Source: Tannerella sp.
GTDB taxonomy: Bacteria; Bacteroidota; Bacteroidia; Bacteroidales; Tannerellaceae
DNA length: 6,788 bases
NCBI GenBank assembly: GCA_031268395.1
Contig: JAIRXI010000318.1
Location: 1-6,788 of the forward strand
Direction of reading: 5' to 3'
The notes below the pieces were generated by a model, which was not told the origin of the DNA, searched no databases, and saw only the letters and a program-made list of their open reading frames with translations. Positions 1 through 6,100 of this stretch are shown here, piece after piece. The number at the start of each line of letters is the position of its first letter. Positions within the stretch are counted from its first letter, which is position 1. The position numbers and the translations under genes were made by a program.

Positions 1-1
1 C

Positions 2-115
2 GGCGCGGAAATCGGCATCAGCACGCAGAAATTGCACGCCCGCGGCCCCATGGCGCTGCCGGAACTTACCACATATAAATATGTCATCGAAGGGAATGGA
101 CAAATAAGAAACTGA
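2..115 (+). CDS. proA: Glutamate-5-semialdehyde dehydrogenase (gamma-glutamyl phosphate reductase), C-terminal end
   Basis: Only the last 37 codons are present; the gene starts before the window and ends at TGA 113-115. The frame reads [20 protein letters not shown], then ELTTYKY and a closing GNGQIRN. ProA proteins end with a block of the form GAEVGIST-HARGP-GL-LTTYKY-GNGQ, so the match is specific despite its short length. Family knowledge: ProA is a cytoplasmic NADPH-dependent enzyme that reduces gamma-glutamyl phosphate to glutamate-5-semialdehyde, the second step of proline synthesis after ProB. No downstream gene in the window looks metabolically linked to it. The next 1 kb is non-coding, so proA is probably the last gene of its transcription unit. 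No classical U-run terminator follows directly, only the structured elements at 138-225 and 244-273. Confidence 0.87.
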   Translation, partial: GAEIGISTQKLHARGPMALPELTTYKYVIEGNGQIRN

Positions 116-137
116 TTAAAGGATGCGAAATAAATAA

Positions 138-225
138 CTGATGTTACGCATGGCAGTATATCGAACGGGAGGTCGTTCGGACTGGGGCATACCAGTGTTG
201 AATATATCGTTGTGCATAACATCAG
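138..225 (+). other. Y-shaped inverted repeat, possible structured RNA or small palindromic repeat
   Basis: CTGATGTTACGCA at 138-150 is the inverted copy of TGCATAACATCAG at 213-225 with one mismatch. The pairing continues inwards to 161/202, giving a stem of about 24 bp with four G-U pairs and two C/A mismatches when read as + strand RNA. Inside it are two perfect hairpins: CGAACG/CGTTCG (162-167 with 174-179) and ACTGG/CCAGT (181-185 with 192-196). Together they form a three-way junction. On the - strand the same stem would have four mismatches, three of them adjacent, so the + strand is favoured. That is the strand on which proA read-through would transcribe it. The function is unknown: it could be a 3' UTR element, a processing or protection structure, or a relic of a small palindromic mobile repeat. 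Confidence 0.6.
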
Positions 226-243
226 GAAATAACATATAAGTGT

Positions 244-273
244 TTCCCTCCCCGCAGATTGCGGGGAACGGAA
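244..273 (+). other. GC-rich hairpin downstream of proA
   Basis: TCCCCGC (249-255) pairs with GCGGGGA (261-267) around the loop AGATT. After a small internal loop, TTCC (244-247) pairs with GGAA (270-273). The stem is strong, but no T-run follows on the + strand and none is evident for the - strand, so it is not a standard intrinsic terminator. It may stabilise or block 3' to 5' decay of the proA transcript, or it may be part of the same element as 138-225. Confidence 0.5.
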
Positions 274-572
274 TGTGAAAGAAAATGGAACAGTTATTTT
301 CAGACAGCGCCAAAGTATACATTTATTTTGGATGAACGGTCGCTACCATGACAAGATAATGTATTGAAAGAAGCACCGGAGAGAGCCATAAAGGATGAAA
401 GGAATAAATTTCAGGCAGGCACCCGGGTTTTACCGAACAAAGCAAGTGAATTTTTTTGAAATTTTCATCCTGCAATGCGTCATTTAATTAGGTTATTAAC
501 AGCGCCTTGCCGACGTCGAGGATAAAACAGGCTCCGTTTTAGGTTTTTTAGCAAAAAATTTTTTTCTGTTTT

Positions 573-604
573 TTTGCCCACATTAAAAAAATAATATATA
601 TTTG
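573..604 (+). promoter_or_regulatory. Bacteroidetes-type primary sigma promoter (TTTG-N20-TATATTTG)
   Basis: TTTG at 573-576 and TATATTTG at 597-604 are 20 nt apart. This matches the known Bacteroidetes vegetative consensus, a -33 TTTG and a -7 TAnnTTTG separated by about 19-21 nt, at every fixed position. Transcription would start near base 610. No protein gene begins within 500 nt, and a terminator-like hairpin lies about 200 nt downstream. The promoter therefore either drives a small RNA or gives the 1154 gene a very long leader. The T- and A-rich surroundings raise the chance of an accidental match, though a match to both boxes at correct spacing is unlikely by chance at any given site. 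Confidence 0.68.
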
Positions 605-662
605 CCGCCATTATTAATCAAACTTTATGATTCTTGCTAAACGAATATATCAGACTTTTTTA

Positions 663-694
663 TGCTTAATTAACTCTGCGGAGTTGGTTAAGTG
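663..694 (+). repeat. 14-bp hairpin with AACTC/GAGTT core
   Basis: The arms 663-676 and 681-694 pair fully as RNA around a TGCG loop. The core is AACTC (672-676) with GAGTT (681-685) and the outer part is CTTAA (665-669) with TTAAG (688-692). Four G-U pairs fill the joints. Its core is close to the palindromes at 1024-1045 and 1081-1094. No strong U-run follows, so it is unlikely to be a terminator by itself. Confidence 0.65.
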
Positions 695-706
695 CGATAT
701 TTTCTT

Positions 707-729
707 AGAGAGAGAGAGAGAGAGAGAGA
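707..729. repeat. (AG)11 dinucleotide tract
   Basis: The tract is 23 nt of uninterrupted alternating A and G, following TTCTT and running directly into ATG at 729-731. Such tracts can gain or lose units by slipped-strand mispairing. It lies about 100 nt after the promoter, inside the predicted transcript and outside any recognised gene, so length change would alter RNA structure or spacing rather than a protein frame. Confidence 0.95.
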
Positions 730-790
730 TGCTATCTGGCGTATGTAATAAGGTACGCACGCGCTAATATACGACATTCCAACTTTTTAG

Positions 791-815
791 GCAAGGAAAG
801 TTTTCCTGCTTTTTT
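791..815 (+). terminator. Intrinsic terminator-like hairpin with U6
   Basis: GC (791-792) and AGGAAA (794-799) pair with TTTCCT (802-807) and GC (808-809); A793 is bulged and the loop is only GT, which would open to about four bases in RNA. Six Ts (810-815) follow at once. This is the expected layout of a rho-independent terminator on the + strand, although the stem is fairly A/U-rich. It would end transcription started at the 573-604 promoter. Confidence 0.5.
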
Positions 816-955
816 CCTGTTTTTGCAGCCGTTTTCATACGATTTTTTCTTTTCGCTTCCGGAAAGGGGCGGAGCGCATGTCTGTGCCCTGTTCGGAATA
901 TTCTCCATATATCTACTCGTTATCAATGACTTAATATTCAATAACGACTATAGTT

Positions 956-963
956 TAATTTTG
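956..963 (+). promoter_or_regulatory. Possible -7 promoter box TAATTTTG
   Basis: The octamer fits TAnnTTTG exactly. The expected -33 region, 19-21 nt upstream, holds only a weak match (TTAA at 931-934). If active it would start transcription near 970 and give the 1154 gene a leader of about 185 nt containing the palindromes at 1024-1045 and 1081-1094. No better promoter was seen closer to that gene. Confidence 0.25.
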
Positions 964-1023
964 TGTTGCCATTTTGCCCGCAGGACATTCATATCAATGG
1001 AAAAAGCGGTCAGACCCATTGCG

Positions 1024-1045
1024 TGGAACTCCGTACGGAGTTCCA
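1024..1045. repeat. Perfect 22-bp palindrome
   Basis: TGGAACTCCGT is followed by its exact reverse complement. As RNA it would be a tight hairpin; as DNA it could be a dimeric protein site. ATTTTG follows, too few Ts for a good terminator. It shares the AACTCC/GGAGTT core with 1081-1094 and, less exactly, with 672-685, suggesting a small dispersed palindrome family. Confidence 0.9.
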
Positions 1046-1080
1046 TTTTGCAGGACGGTATTCATGATCTATTGATATGC

Positions 1081-1094
1081 AACTCCTACGGAGT
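1081..1094. repeat. Second ACTCC/GGAGT palindrome
   Basis: ACTCC (1082-1086) and GGAGT (1090-1094) flank TAC. Aligned with the perfect palindrome 37 bp upstream, it reads AACTCC-TACGGAGTA against AACTCCGTACGGAGTT: one base missing and one changed. The shared sequence suggests duplication of a common element rather than two unrelated hairpins. It lies 60 bp before the start of the 1154 gene. Confidence 0.7.
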
Positions 1095-1153
1095 AATGTG
1101 CTTTGCAACGCCATTCTTAGCTATAGCCTTCAATAATCAAAAAAATTACAATT

Positions 1154-1711
1154 ATGGCTAAACAAAAAGGAAATGTAGTAACCTACGGGTTAAGTGGAAA
1201 GATTGGTGATTTACTGGTATTTCGTCAGCAGGACGGAAAAACGATTGTGTCGAAAATACCGGCACATTCCGGAACCGTATCGGAAAAGCAGGCGGCGCAT
1301 CGCAGGCGCTTTCAGCAGGCAGTGATTTATGCAAAGGCGGCAACAGTGTCTCCCGAAACGGAGGAACTCTATCGGGTGGCGGCAGGGAAAGGGATATCTC
1401 CCTTTAACGTGGCCGTAGCCGACTTTTTTAATGCGCCGGATATTCATCACATTGATTTAAGCGAATATACCGGAAAGGCGGGCGGAAGAATCCGCATTAC
1501 GGTGGACGACGACGTCGCGGTCAAGTCCGTGAAGGTGGAGATTCGCAACGCCGACGGTTCGCCGGTCGAAGCGGGCGACGCGGCGCGGGGTGCAGGCGGC
1601 TTATGGACATATACCGCCGTGCAGGACAACGACAATCTTGACGGAGACAAAATCACGGTGACCGTTTCGGACGTGCCGGGGAATGTCATGCAGGAGGAAC
1701 GGGAACTGTAA
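1154..1711 (+). CDS. Uncharacterised 185-aa protein: SGKIG-type N-terminal module plus Ig-like C-terminal region
   Basis: The ATG at 1154 follows an A-rich leader, as usual in Bacteroidota, and there is no signal peptide. Residues 1-95 read as a compact module: GLSGKIGDLLVF (12-23), a basic stretch AAHRRRFQQA (47-56) after SEKQ, then FNVAVADFFNAPDI (84-97). This layout (G-SGK-G, then P-S-SEKQ, R-RF) recalls DUF6266-type Bacteroidota proteins, but I cannot confirm membership. Residues 98-178 look like a beta-sandwich: alternating strands IRITV, VKSVKVEI, WTYTAV, KITVTVSD, ending DVPGN. DNA of the C-terminal half is visibly richer in GC than the N-terminal half. It is the first gene of a three-gene cassette that ends with a DUF5675 gene. 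Function unknown; a phage-derived structural role is a guess from context only. Confidence 0.82.
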   Translation: MAKQKGNVVTYGLSGKIGDLLVFRQQDGKTIVSKIPAHSGTVSEKQAAHRRRFQQAVIYAKAATVSPETEELYRVAAGKGISPFNVAVADFFNAPDIHHIDLSEYTGKAGGRIRITVDDDVAVKSVKVEIRNADGSPVEAGDAARGAGGLWTYTAVQDNDNLDGDKITVTVSDVPGNVMQEEREL

Positions 1712-1720
1712 AAACAGGGC

Positions 1721-1753
1721 AGTACAGGATGAGTACAGGCAGAGTATAGGATG
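1721..1753. repeat. Three imperfect 11-bp tandem repeats
   Basis: AGTACAGGATG, AGTACAGGCAG and AGTATAGGATG lie head to tail in the 77-nt spacer between the first two cassette genes. Unit 2 differs from unit 1 at two bases and unit 3 at one. A partial unit (ACAGGGC) may precede them. They are too few to be a CRISPR array. Possible roles are a direct-repeat binding site or simply slippage-derived spacer. Confidence 0.8.
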
Positions 1754-1788
1754 GAAATTGAATTGAGAATTAAAAAAAAGAGAGAATC

Positions 1789-2478
1789 ATGTTTTATACG
1801 AGAATAAACAAAATGAAGGTCTTCGACAATCGCGAAGGTTTTTTGGGACTGTTCAACCGGAACGCCGAGCTGCGCATATACAGTTATGCAAATTCTACAA
1901 ATTCTGTGAATTCCGTATCCGTTTCCGATCTGCTCGGTCTCGACGAGAAGGGGCGCAGGGAAAAACTGCTGGCACAGACGCTGGCCGAAGCCGGACTGCT
2001 GGCACAGAGCAAGTATATTGAAATTAACGGCGTGAAGGATAATCAGACGCTGCTGTTCGGCGACGCGGGTCTGGTCGTTTACTCGAGCGAACATATCCCC
2101 GGCGAACTGGACGTCCGGCTCTGGGTAATCGAATCGGACGCAGACGTGCGTAGTTTCGCCCTCGAAGCGGACAAAGTGCTCGACAGCGACGCCTTCAAGG
2201 GCATATTTGCCGCTGTGGAGACCGCGCTCGCCGTAACCGCCCCGGCGCTGTCGGGCGTGATAGCCGTCGGCAGCGTGGCAGTTAACCTGCTGCGCCAAAA
2301 GTTACGCGCCAATAAAGACGATCTCGTCGGTTACTGGCAGGTCTTGCTCAACCGTACGGAACACTATCCGCACGGCACTCGCGACCGCCAGGACGTCTAC
2401 GACATGACGGGGAACATCATGGTGGACTATACGCTGTTCGGGTTTGAAAACCGTCTGAATTTTGATTTATCTGATTGA
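1789..2478 (+). CDS. Uncharacterised 229-aa protein with GYWQVLLNR-type C-terminal block
   Basis: I do not recognise a named family. The ATG at 1789 follows an A/G-rich leader; Met9 (1813) is an alternative start. Residues 9-35 look like a beta-rich opening (KVFDNREGFLGLFNR). Residues 36-46 are a low-complexity Asn/Ser/Val stretch. Residues 52-72 form a charged helix-like segment. Residues 102-132 are rich in Asp and Glu. A hydrophobic stretch (136-168, AVTAPALSGVIAVGSVAVNLL) could be a buried helix or a membrane segment. The C-terminal block DLVGYWQVLLNRTEHYPHG (178-196) plus DMTGNIMVDYTLFGF is dense in aromatics and looks conserved. There is no N-terminal signal peptide. It lies 77 nt after the 185-aa gene, and its stop directly abuts the next ATG, so it is almost certainly translated with the DUF5675 gene. 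Confidence 0.8.
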   Translation: MFYTRINKMKVFDNREGFLGLFNRNAELRIYSYANSTNSVNSVSVSDLLGLDEKGRREKLLAQTLAEAGLLAQSKYIEINGVKDNQTLLFGDAGLVVYSSEHIPGELDVRLWVIESDADVRSFALEADKVLDSDAFKGIFAAVETALAVTAPALSGVIAVGSVAVNLLRQKLRANKDDLVGYWQVLLNRTEHYPHGTRDRQDVYDMTGNIMVDYTLFGFENRLNFDLSD

Positions 2479-2958
2479 ATGATTCACATGAAAAATCAAG
2501 AAAATCAAAAGAATCACAGTTCGGACATGGAGTTGAAATTGCACAGGAGGTTTTCAGGAAAGGATTACACCGTCGGAGCCCTGTATGTGAACGGTGCGTA
2601 TTTCTGCGACACGCTGGAGGACGCCGACCGGGGATTGATGCAGACCATGCCTGCGGAAGAGATACGGCGGAAGAAGGTGACGCACGAAACGGCGATCCCG
2701 ACGGGCGTTTACCGGGTGACGGTAACCCGGTCGCCAGCCAAACGGCGGATGCTGCCACGGCTGCTCGACGTGCCGGGATTCAGCGGGATACTGATTCATC
2801 GCGGCAACACGAAAAACGACAGTTCGGGCTGTATCCTGGTCGGAGAAAACCGGATGAAGGGAAAGGTAATCAATTCCACGCCGTACGAAACGCGCCTGGT
2901 CGAAATCCTGACCGAAGCGCAGGAGCATGGCGAAGAAATAACAATTGAAATTGAATGA
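2479..2958 (+). CDS. DUF5675 family protein, L,D-transpeptidase-like motif
   Basis: The core matches the DUF5675 pattern: LYVNGAYFCDTLEDADRGL (35-53), AIPTGVYRVTV (72-82), LPRLLDVPGFSGILIHRGN (92-110), NDSSGCILVG (113-122), then KGKV-STP. His107 and Ser116-Gly117-Cys118 are spaced like the catalytic His and Cys of YkuD-type L,D-transpeptidases, so a peptidoglycan-directed activity is plausible but unproven. The first ATG (2479) immediately follows the upstream stop; Met4 (2488) and Met17 (2527) are alternatives. The family usually begins near MELKL, which favours Met17, and residues 1-16 are polar and low in complexity. No signal peptide is seen, so export would need another route. It ends the three-gene unit; a strong hairpin follows at 3093-3127. 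Confidence 0.9.
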   Translation: MIHMKNQENQKNHSSDMELKLHRRFSGKDYTVGALYVNGAYFCDTLEDADRGLMQTMPAEEIRRKKVTHETAIPTGVYRVTVTRSPAKRRMLPRLLDVPGFSGILIHRGNTKNDSSGCILVGENRMKGKVINSTPYETRLVEILTEAQEHGEEITIEIE

Positions 2959-3092
2959 AAAGAAAATCAATGAGCATGAACAGGCCGTTCCGATTCTTGA
3001 ATCACCGGATTTAAAAATTCCGGACGGCCGCAGTAAATCATCTTTTAAAACAAAAATGCCTATGAAACAGACAGAATTTGACGAACAGCAGA

Positions 3093-3137
3093 GCGACCGG
3101 AAAACGCCGGTACCGTCTTCCGGTCGCATCGACTTTT
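3093..3137 (+). terminator. Hairpin with short T-run, possible terminator of the cassette
   Basis: GCGACCGGAA (3093-3102) and TTCCGGTCGC (3118-3127) form a perfect 10-bp stem around a 15-nt loop, which itself holds the palindrome CGGTACCG (3108-3115). Only four Ts follow, six nt after the stem (3134-3137), so termination may be weak. It is the strongest structure between the DUF5675 gene and the SusC gene and would separate the two units. A role as attenuator in the SusC leader is also possible. Confidence 0.45.
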
Positions 3138-3181
3138 AAGCAAAAAGAGTACCATGTTAAAACAAATAAAATTATAATACA

Positions 3182-6100
3182 ATGACAGACAAATTAATTG
3201 GCGGCGTAAAAAGCGCCGGACCTGAAAAACAAATAAGAATTATCACGACAATGTTCATCCTGCTGATGATTGCAGGCCCGGCAGTGACGCACGCGCGGGA
3301 CGGCTATTCGCCGGAAACATCCGAATCGCAGCAGCGCAAAATCCAAATTACAGGCACGGTTGTCGATGACAAGACAGGCGAGTCAATCATCGGAGCGAAT
3401 GTAATGGAGAAAGGAACCGGCAATGGAACGGTGACGGATGTGGACGGGCATTTCTCGCTGTCCGTGACGGAAAACGCGACGCTGCAAGTGTCGTACGTCG
3501 GATATATCACGCAGGAAATCGGCGTATCATCTTCGACGGGAAGGAATCTCTCAATCAAACTTGAGGAAGACACCAGGGCGCTGGACGAAGTCGTCGTGGT
3601 CGGATACGGCGTCCAGAAGAAAAGTAACGTGACCGGAGCAATCGCTTCGGTAAAAGCAGACGAGATTGTAAACCGTTCGAACGAAACCGTAGGCAGCGCC
3701 CTGCAGGGCAAACTGGCCGGGGTGCAGATATTGAACACATCCGGCGCTCCGGGTGCAAGCGCCACTTTCCGTATCCGCGGATTTTCGTCGACCGTTTCAA
3801 GTCCTGACCCGCTGTTCATAGTCGACGGCCTGAAAGTGAACGACATTGACTATCTCGACCCGAACGGCATCGAATCGATAGAAGTATTGAAAGATGCGGC
3901 GTCGGCAGCCATTTACGGCGCGCAGGCGGGAAACGGCGTCGTGCTTATTACTACCAGGAAAGGCTCCGAAGGTTATTCGAAAGTAAGCTATAACAACATG
4001 TTCACATTCTCAGCCCCGGCCAGCCGCGTGGATATGATGAACGCCGCGCAGTTTAAGGAATACTGGACGGAATACGGACAGTACGGCGAACAGTCGTTCC
4101 AGAACGGCGACACCAACTGGCAGGATGTGATGTTTGAAACGGGAGTCCTTATGCGTCATACGGTCGGCGTGCAGGGCGGAAACAATAAAGGCTCCTTCTA
4201 TGTCGAGGCTACTTATTTGAGTAACGACGGTATTGTCACCGGCAGTAATGATGTGAACAAGCGTGTTACGGCCCAGATCAATGCCGACTATAAAATCAAG
4301 CCCTGGCTTAAATTCGGCGTCACCAACTCCATTGAAAGAGGTTATATGCATCGCGTGTCGGACAATAACTTTGCCGGAACGGGCAGCGCAGTGGCCGGAG
4401 CCTATTACTTCGACCCTACCGTTCCCGTATTTTATCAGAACGACAGCGACGCTCCCGCATCCCTGAATCTCGTGGGAGCGGAAGCCGCCGGGTACAATGT
4501 GTTCCGGAATGTCGACGGGAAACTGTACGGGCAGTCGGTGGCAATGATGTCCAACCTGTGGAATCCGCTGCTGATGCGCGATACGCAGGATACCGCCAAT
4601 GACGTGGATTCAAGAGAATTCTGGAGGACGAATATAAACGGTACGGCTTTTGCCGAAATCACTCCCTTCGACGGGTTTGTATTTACTTCGCGCCTGGGAT
4701 ACAGGTTTTTCACGTTATATGCAAAAGGATACGCTCCTCCCTACTATATACATGCGCAGCAGATATCTACCGCAGCCAATGTTATAGGGCAGAACTTTAA
4801 TAACATATATTACCAGTGGGAAAACTTTGCCAACTACAACAAGTCCTTCGGCAAGCATGACGTGTCTGCAATGGCCGGCTTCGAATATGCAAATAACCGT
4901 ATTGAGACCGTCAACGCCCGCGCCAACGGACTGACCAATCTGAGCGAAAACTTCCATTACCTCGAATTCTACGATCCCAACGCGAGTATCCGTACAATGG
5001 GCGGTACCGATTACTACCGGGCTAACACATCCTATTTTGCCCGCGTCGCCTATACGTATGCGAATAAATATAATTTGCAGGTCAGCTTTCGCGGCGACGC
5101 CTACGACATGTCGAAACTTTCGAAGGAGAATCGCTGGGGATATTTCCCTTCTGTCTCGGCAGGCTGGACGATTACGAATGAAGGTTTCCTCGGGAATTAT
5201 AACAGGAATCTGCTGTCATTCCTAAAATTGAGAGGATCTTACGGCATTAACGGCAATATCAATTCGCTGACCGATTTTACCTGGACGAATACAATGAGCC
5301 TTGACGGACTGTACAGCCTGAATAACCGGGGCATGATTATGGCGGCCAATCCTTCCGAAGTCCTGGCCAATCCCAATCTGACATGGGAGGAATCAAGACA
5401 ATACGATCTGGGAATCGACATGCGTTTCCTGAAGGATCGCCTGACCTTATCCGTAGATTATTATGACAGGGTGACGACCGGCATGCTTACGTCTATCGAC
5501 GCACCTGCCGTATCGGGAACGAGCAGTCAGTGGGTAAATCGCGGCAGGATAAAAAATACGGGATTTGAATTTGACCTCGGCTGGAGAAGCCGCATAGGGA
5601 AGGATTTTACTTACGGTATTACCTCCAATCTGTCTACAGTAAAAAACGAAGTGGTGGAATCACCTCTCGGCGCCGGCAGAACAGAGGGCGGAGACAACTT
5701 CTTTATGCCCGTCACGTTCCTCGAAGCCGGCTACCCGATGTATTCCATCCGGACTTATGTACACAAGGAAATAGATCGGGAAACAGGTCTTCCGGTTTAC
5801 TATACGGCGGAAGAATTGGGCACCAACGACGGAAGAGATTATGTAGGGTCGGGTATTCCCGATTTTACATACGGCTTGACTGTGAACGTGAAATACAAAA
5901 ATGTCGACCTGACCATCTTCGGCTCGGGCGTGCAGGGCAATGAAATGTTTCTTGCCGCCTATCGTCCCGACCTGCCTATTGCCAATTTGCCTGCCTTTGT
6001 ATTCAATAATCGCTGGACGCCCGAGAATCGTGATAATCCCCTATTCCCCAAAGCCAACATGCAGGACGGTTCGATTTTTACCGGAGGGCGGTATCCGATG

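Larger units (their letters stand above)
610..815 (+). ncRNA. Candidate non-coding transcript between promoter and terminator
   Basis: This is an inferred transcript, bounded by the promoter at 573-604 and the hairpin with U-run at 791-815. It would be about 206 nt long. Visible structure: a 14-bp hairpin at 663-694, a purine (AG)11 tract at 707-729, a small hairpin GCGTA/TACGC (739-743 with 754-758), and the terminal hairpin. It contains only a 12-codon frame (729-767). I do not recognise it as 6S RNA, tmRNA, RNase P RNA, SRP RNA or a known riboswitch. The alternative is an attenuated leader for the downstream cassette. Confidence 0.3.
116..1153. other. Long AT-rich intergenic region, structured, no convincing protein gene
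   Basis: This stretch separates proA from the three-gene cassette. Its open frames are short, lack family features, and either overlap hairpins or run antisense to nothing recognisable. I found no tRNA or rRNA. It does hold several inverted repeats, one strong promoter, one dinucleotide tract and one terminator-like hairpin, each listed separately. Within it, 274-572 shows little apart from a weak A-rich hairpin at 524-540 (AAAAC, 7-nt loop, GTTTT) followed by T-runs. Bases 816-955 also show nothing firm beyond a small possible hairpin near 855-877 (CGCTTC with GGAGCG). Confidence 0.75.

Noticed and set aside
138..225. Integron attC site
   Set aside because: The outer repeats contain GTTACGC on the left and GCATAAC on the right, but attC sites have RYYYAAC on the left and GTTRRRY on the right. 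Order and bases do not fit and no integrase is visible.
138..225. Invertible promoter segment bounded by inverted repeats
   Set aside because: The span between the repeats is only about 60 bp, holds no promoter consensus, and folds neatly as one RNA structure. No recombinase gene is nearby.
116..322. 68-codon - strand frame after proA
   Set aside because: It covers both hairpin elements and has no recognisable domain. Its length is expected by chance.
395..487. 30-codon frame (MKGINFRQAPG...) preceded by AAGG
   Set aside because: Too short to judge, no promoter nearby, and Shine-Dalgarno-like sequence carries little weight in Bacteroidota.
823..1161. 112-codon + strand frame in the intergenic region
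   Set aside because: It runs through two palindromes and into the start of the 1154 gene, with no family features and a composition typical of translated AT-rich spacer.
1721..1753. CRISPR-like repeats
   Set aside because: The units are 11 bp, contiguous, imperfect and without spacers.
1447..2298. Long - strand open frame (283 codons) antisense to the first two cassette genes
   Set aside because: It crosses two + strand genes and their spacer, its product has no recognisable domain, and the + strand frames show coherent protein-like sequence and gene spacing. It is a shadow of the coding strand.
2475..2948. + strand frame of 157 codons overlapping the DUF5675 gene
   Set aside because: The Arg/Gly-rich composition without domains is typical of a shifted frame. 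The overlapping frame matches the DUF5675 family well.
2945..3139. 64-codon frame after the DUF5675 gene
   Set aside because: It needs a TTG start inside the previous gene; the first in-frame ATG leaves only 27 codons. Its 3' end coincides with the hairpin at 3093-3127 and its product is low in complexity. A very small gene (MKQTEFDEQ... to 3139) cannot be fully excluded.
1154..3140. Insertion sequence or prophage with attachment sites
   Set aside because: No transposase, integrase, tRNA target or matching flanking direct repeats were found around the cassette within the window.
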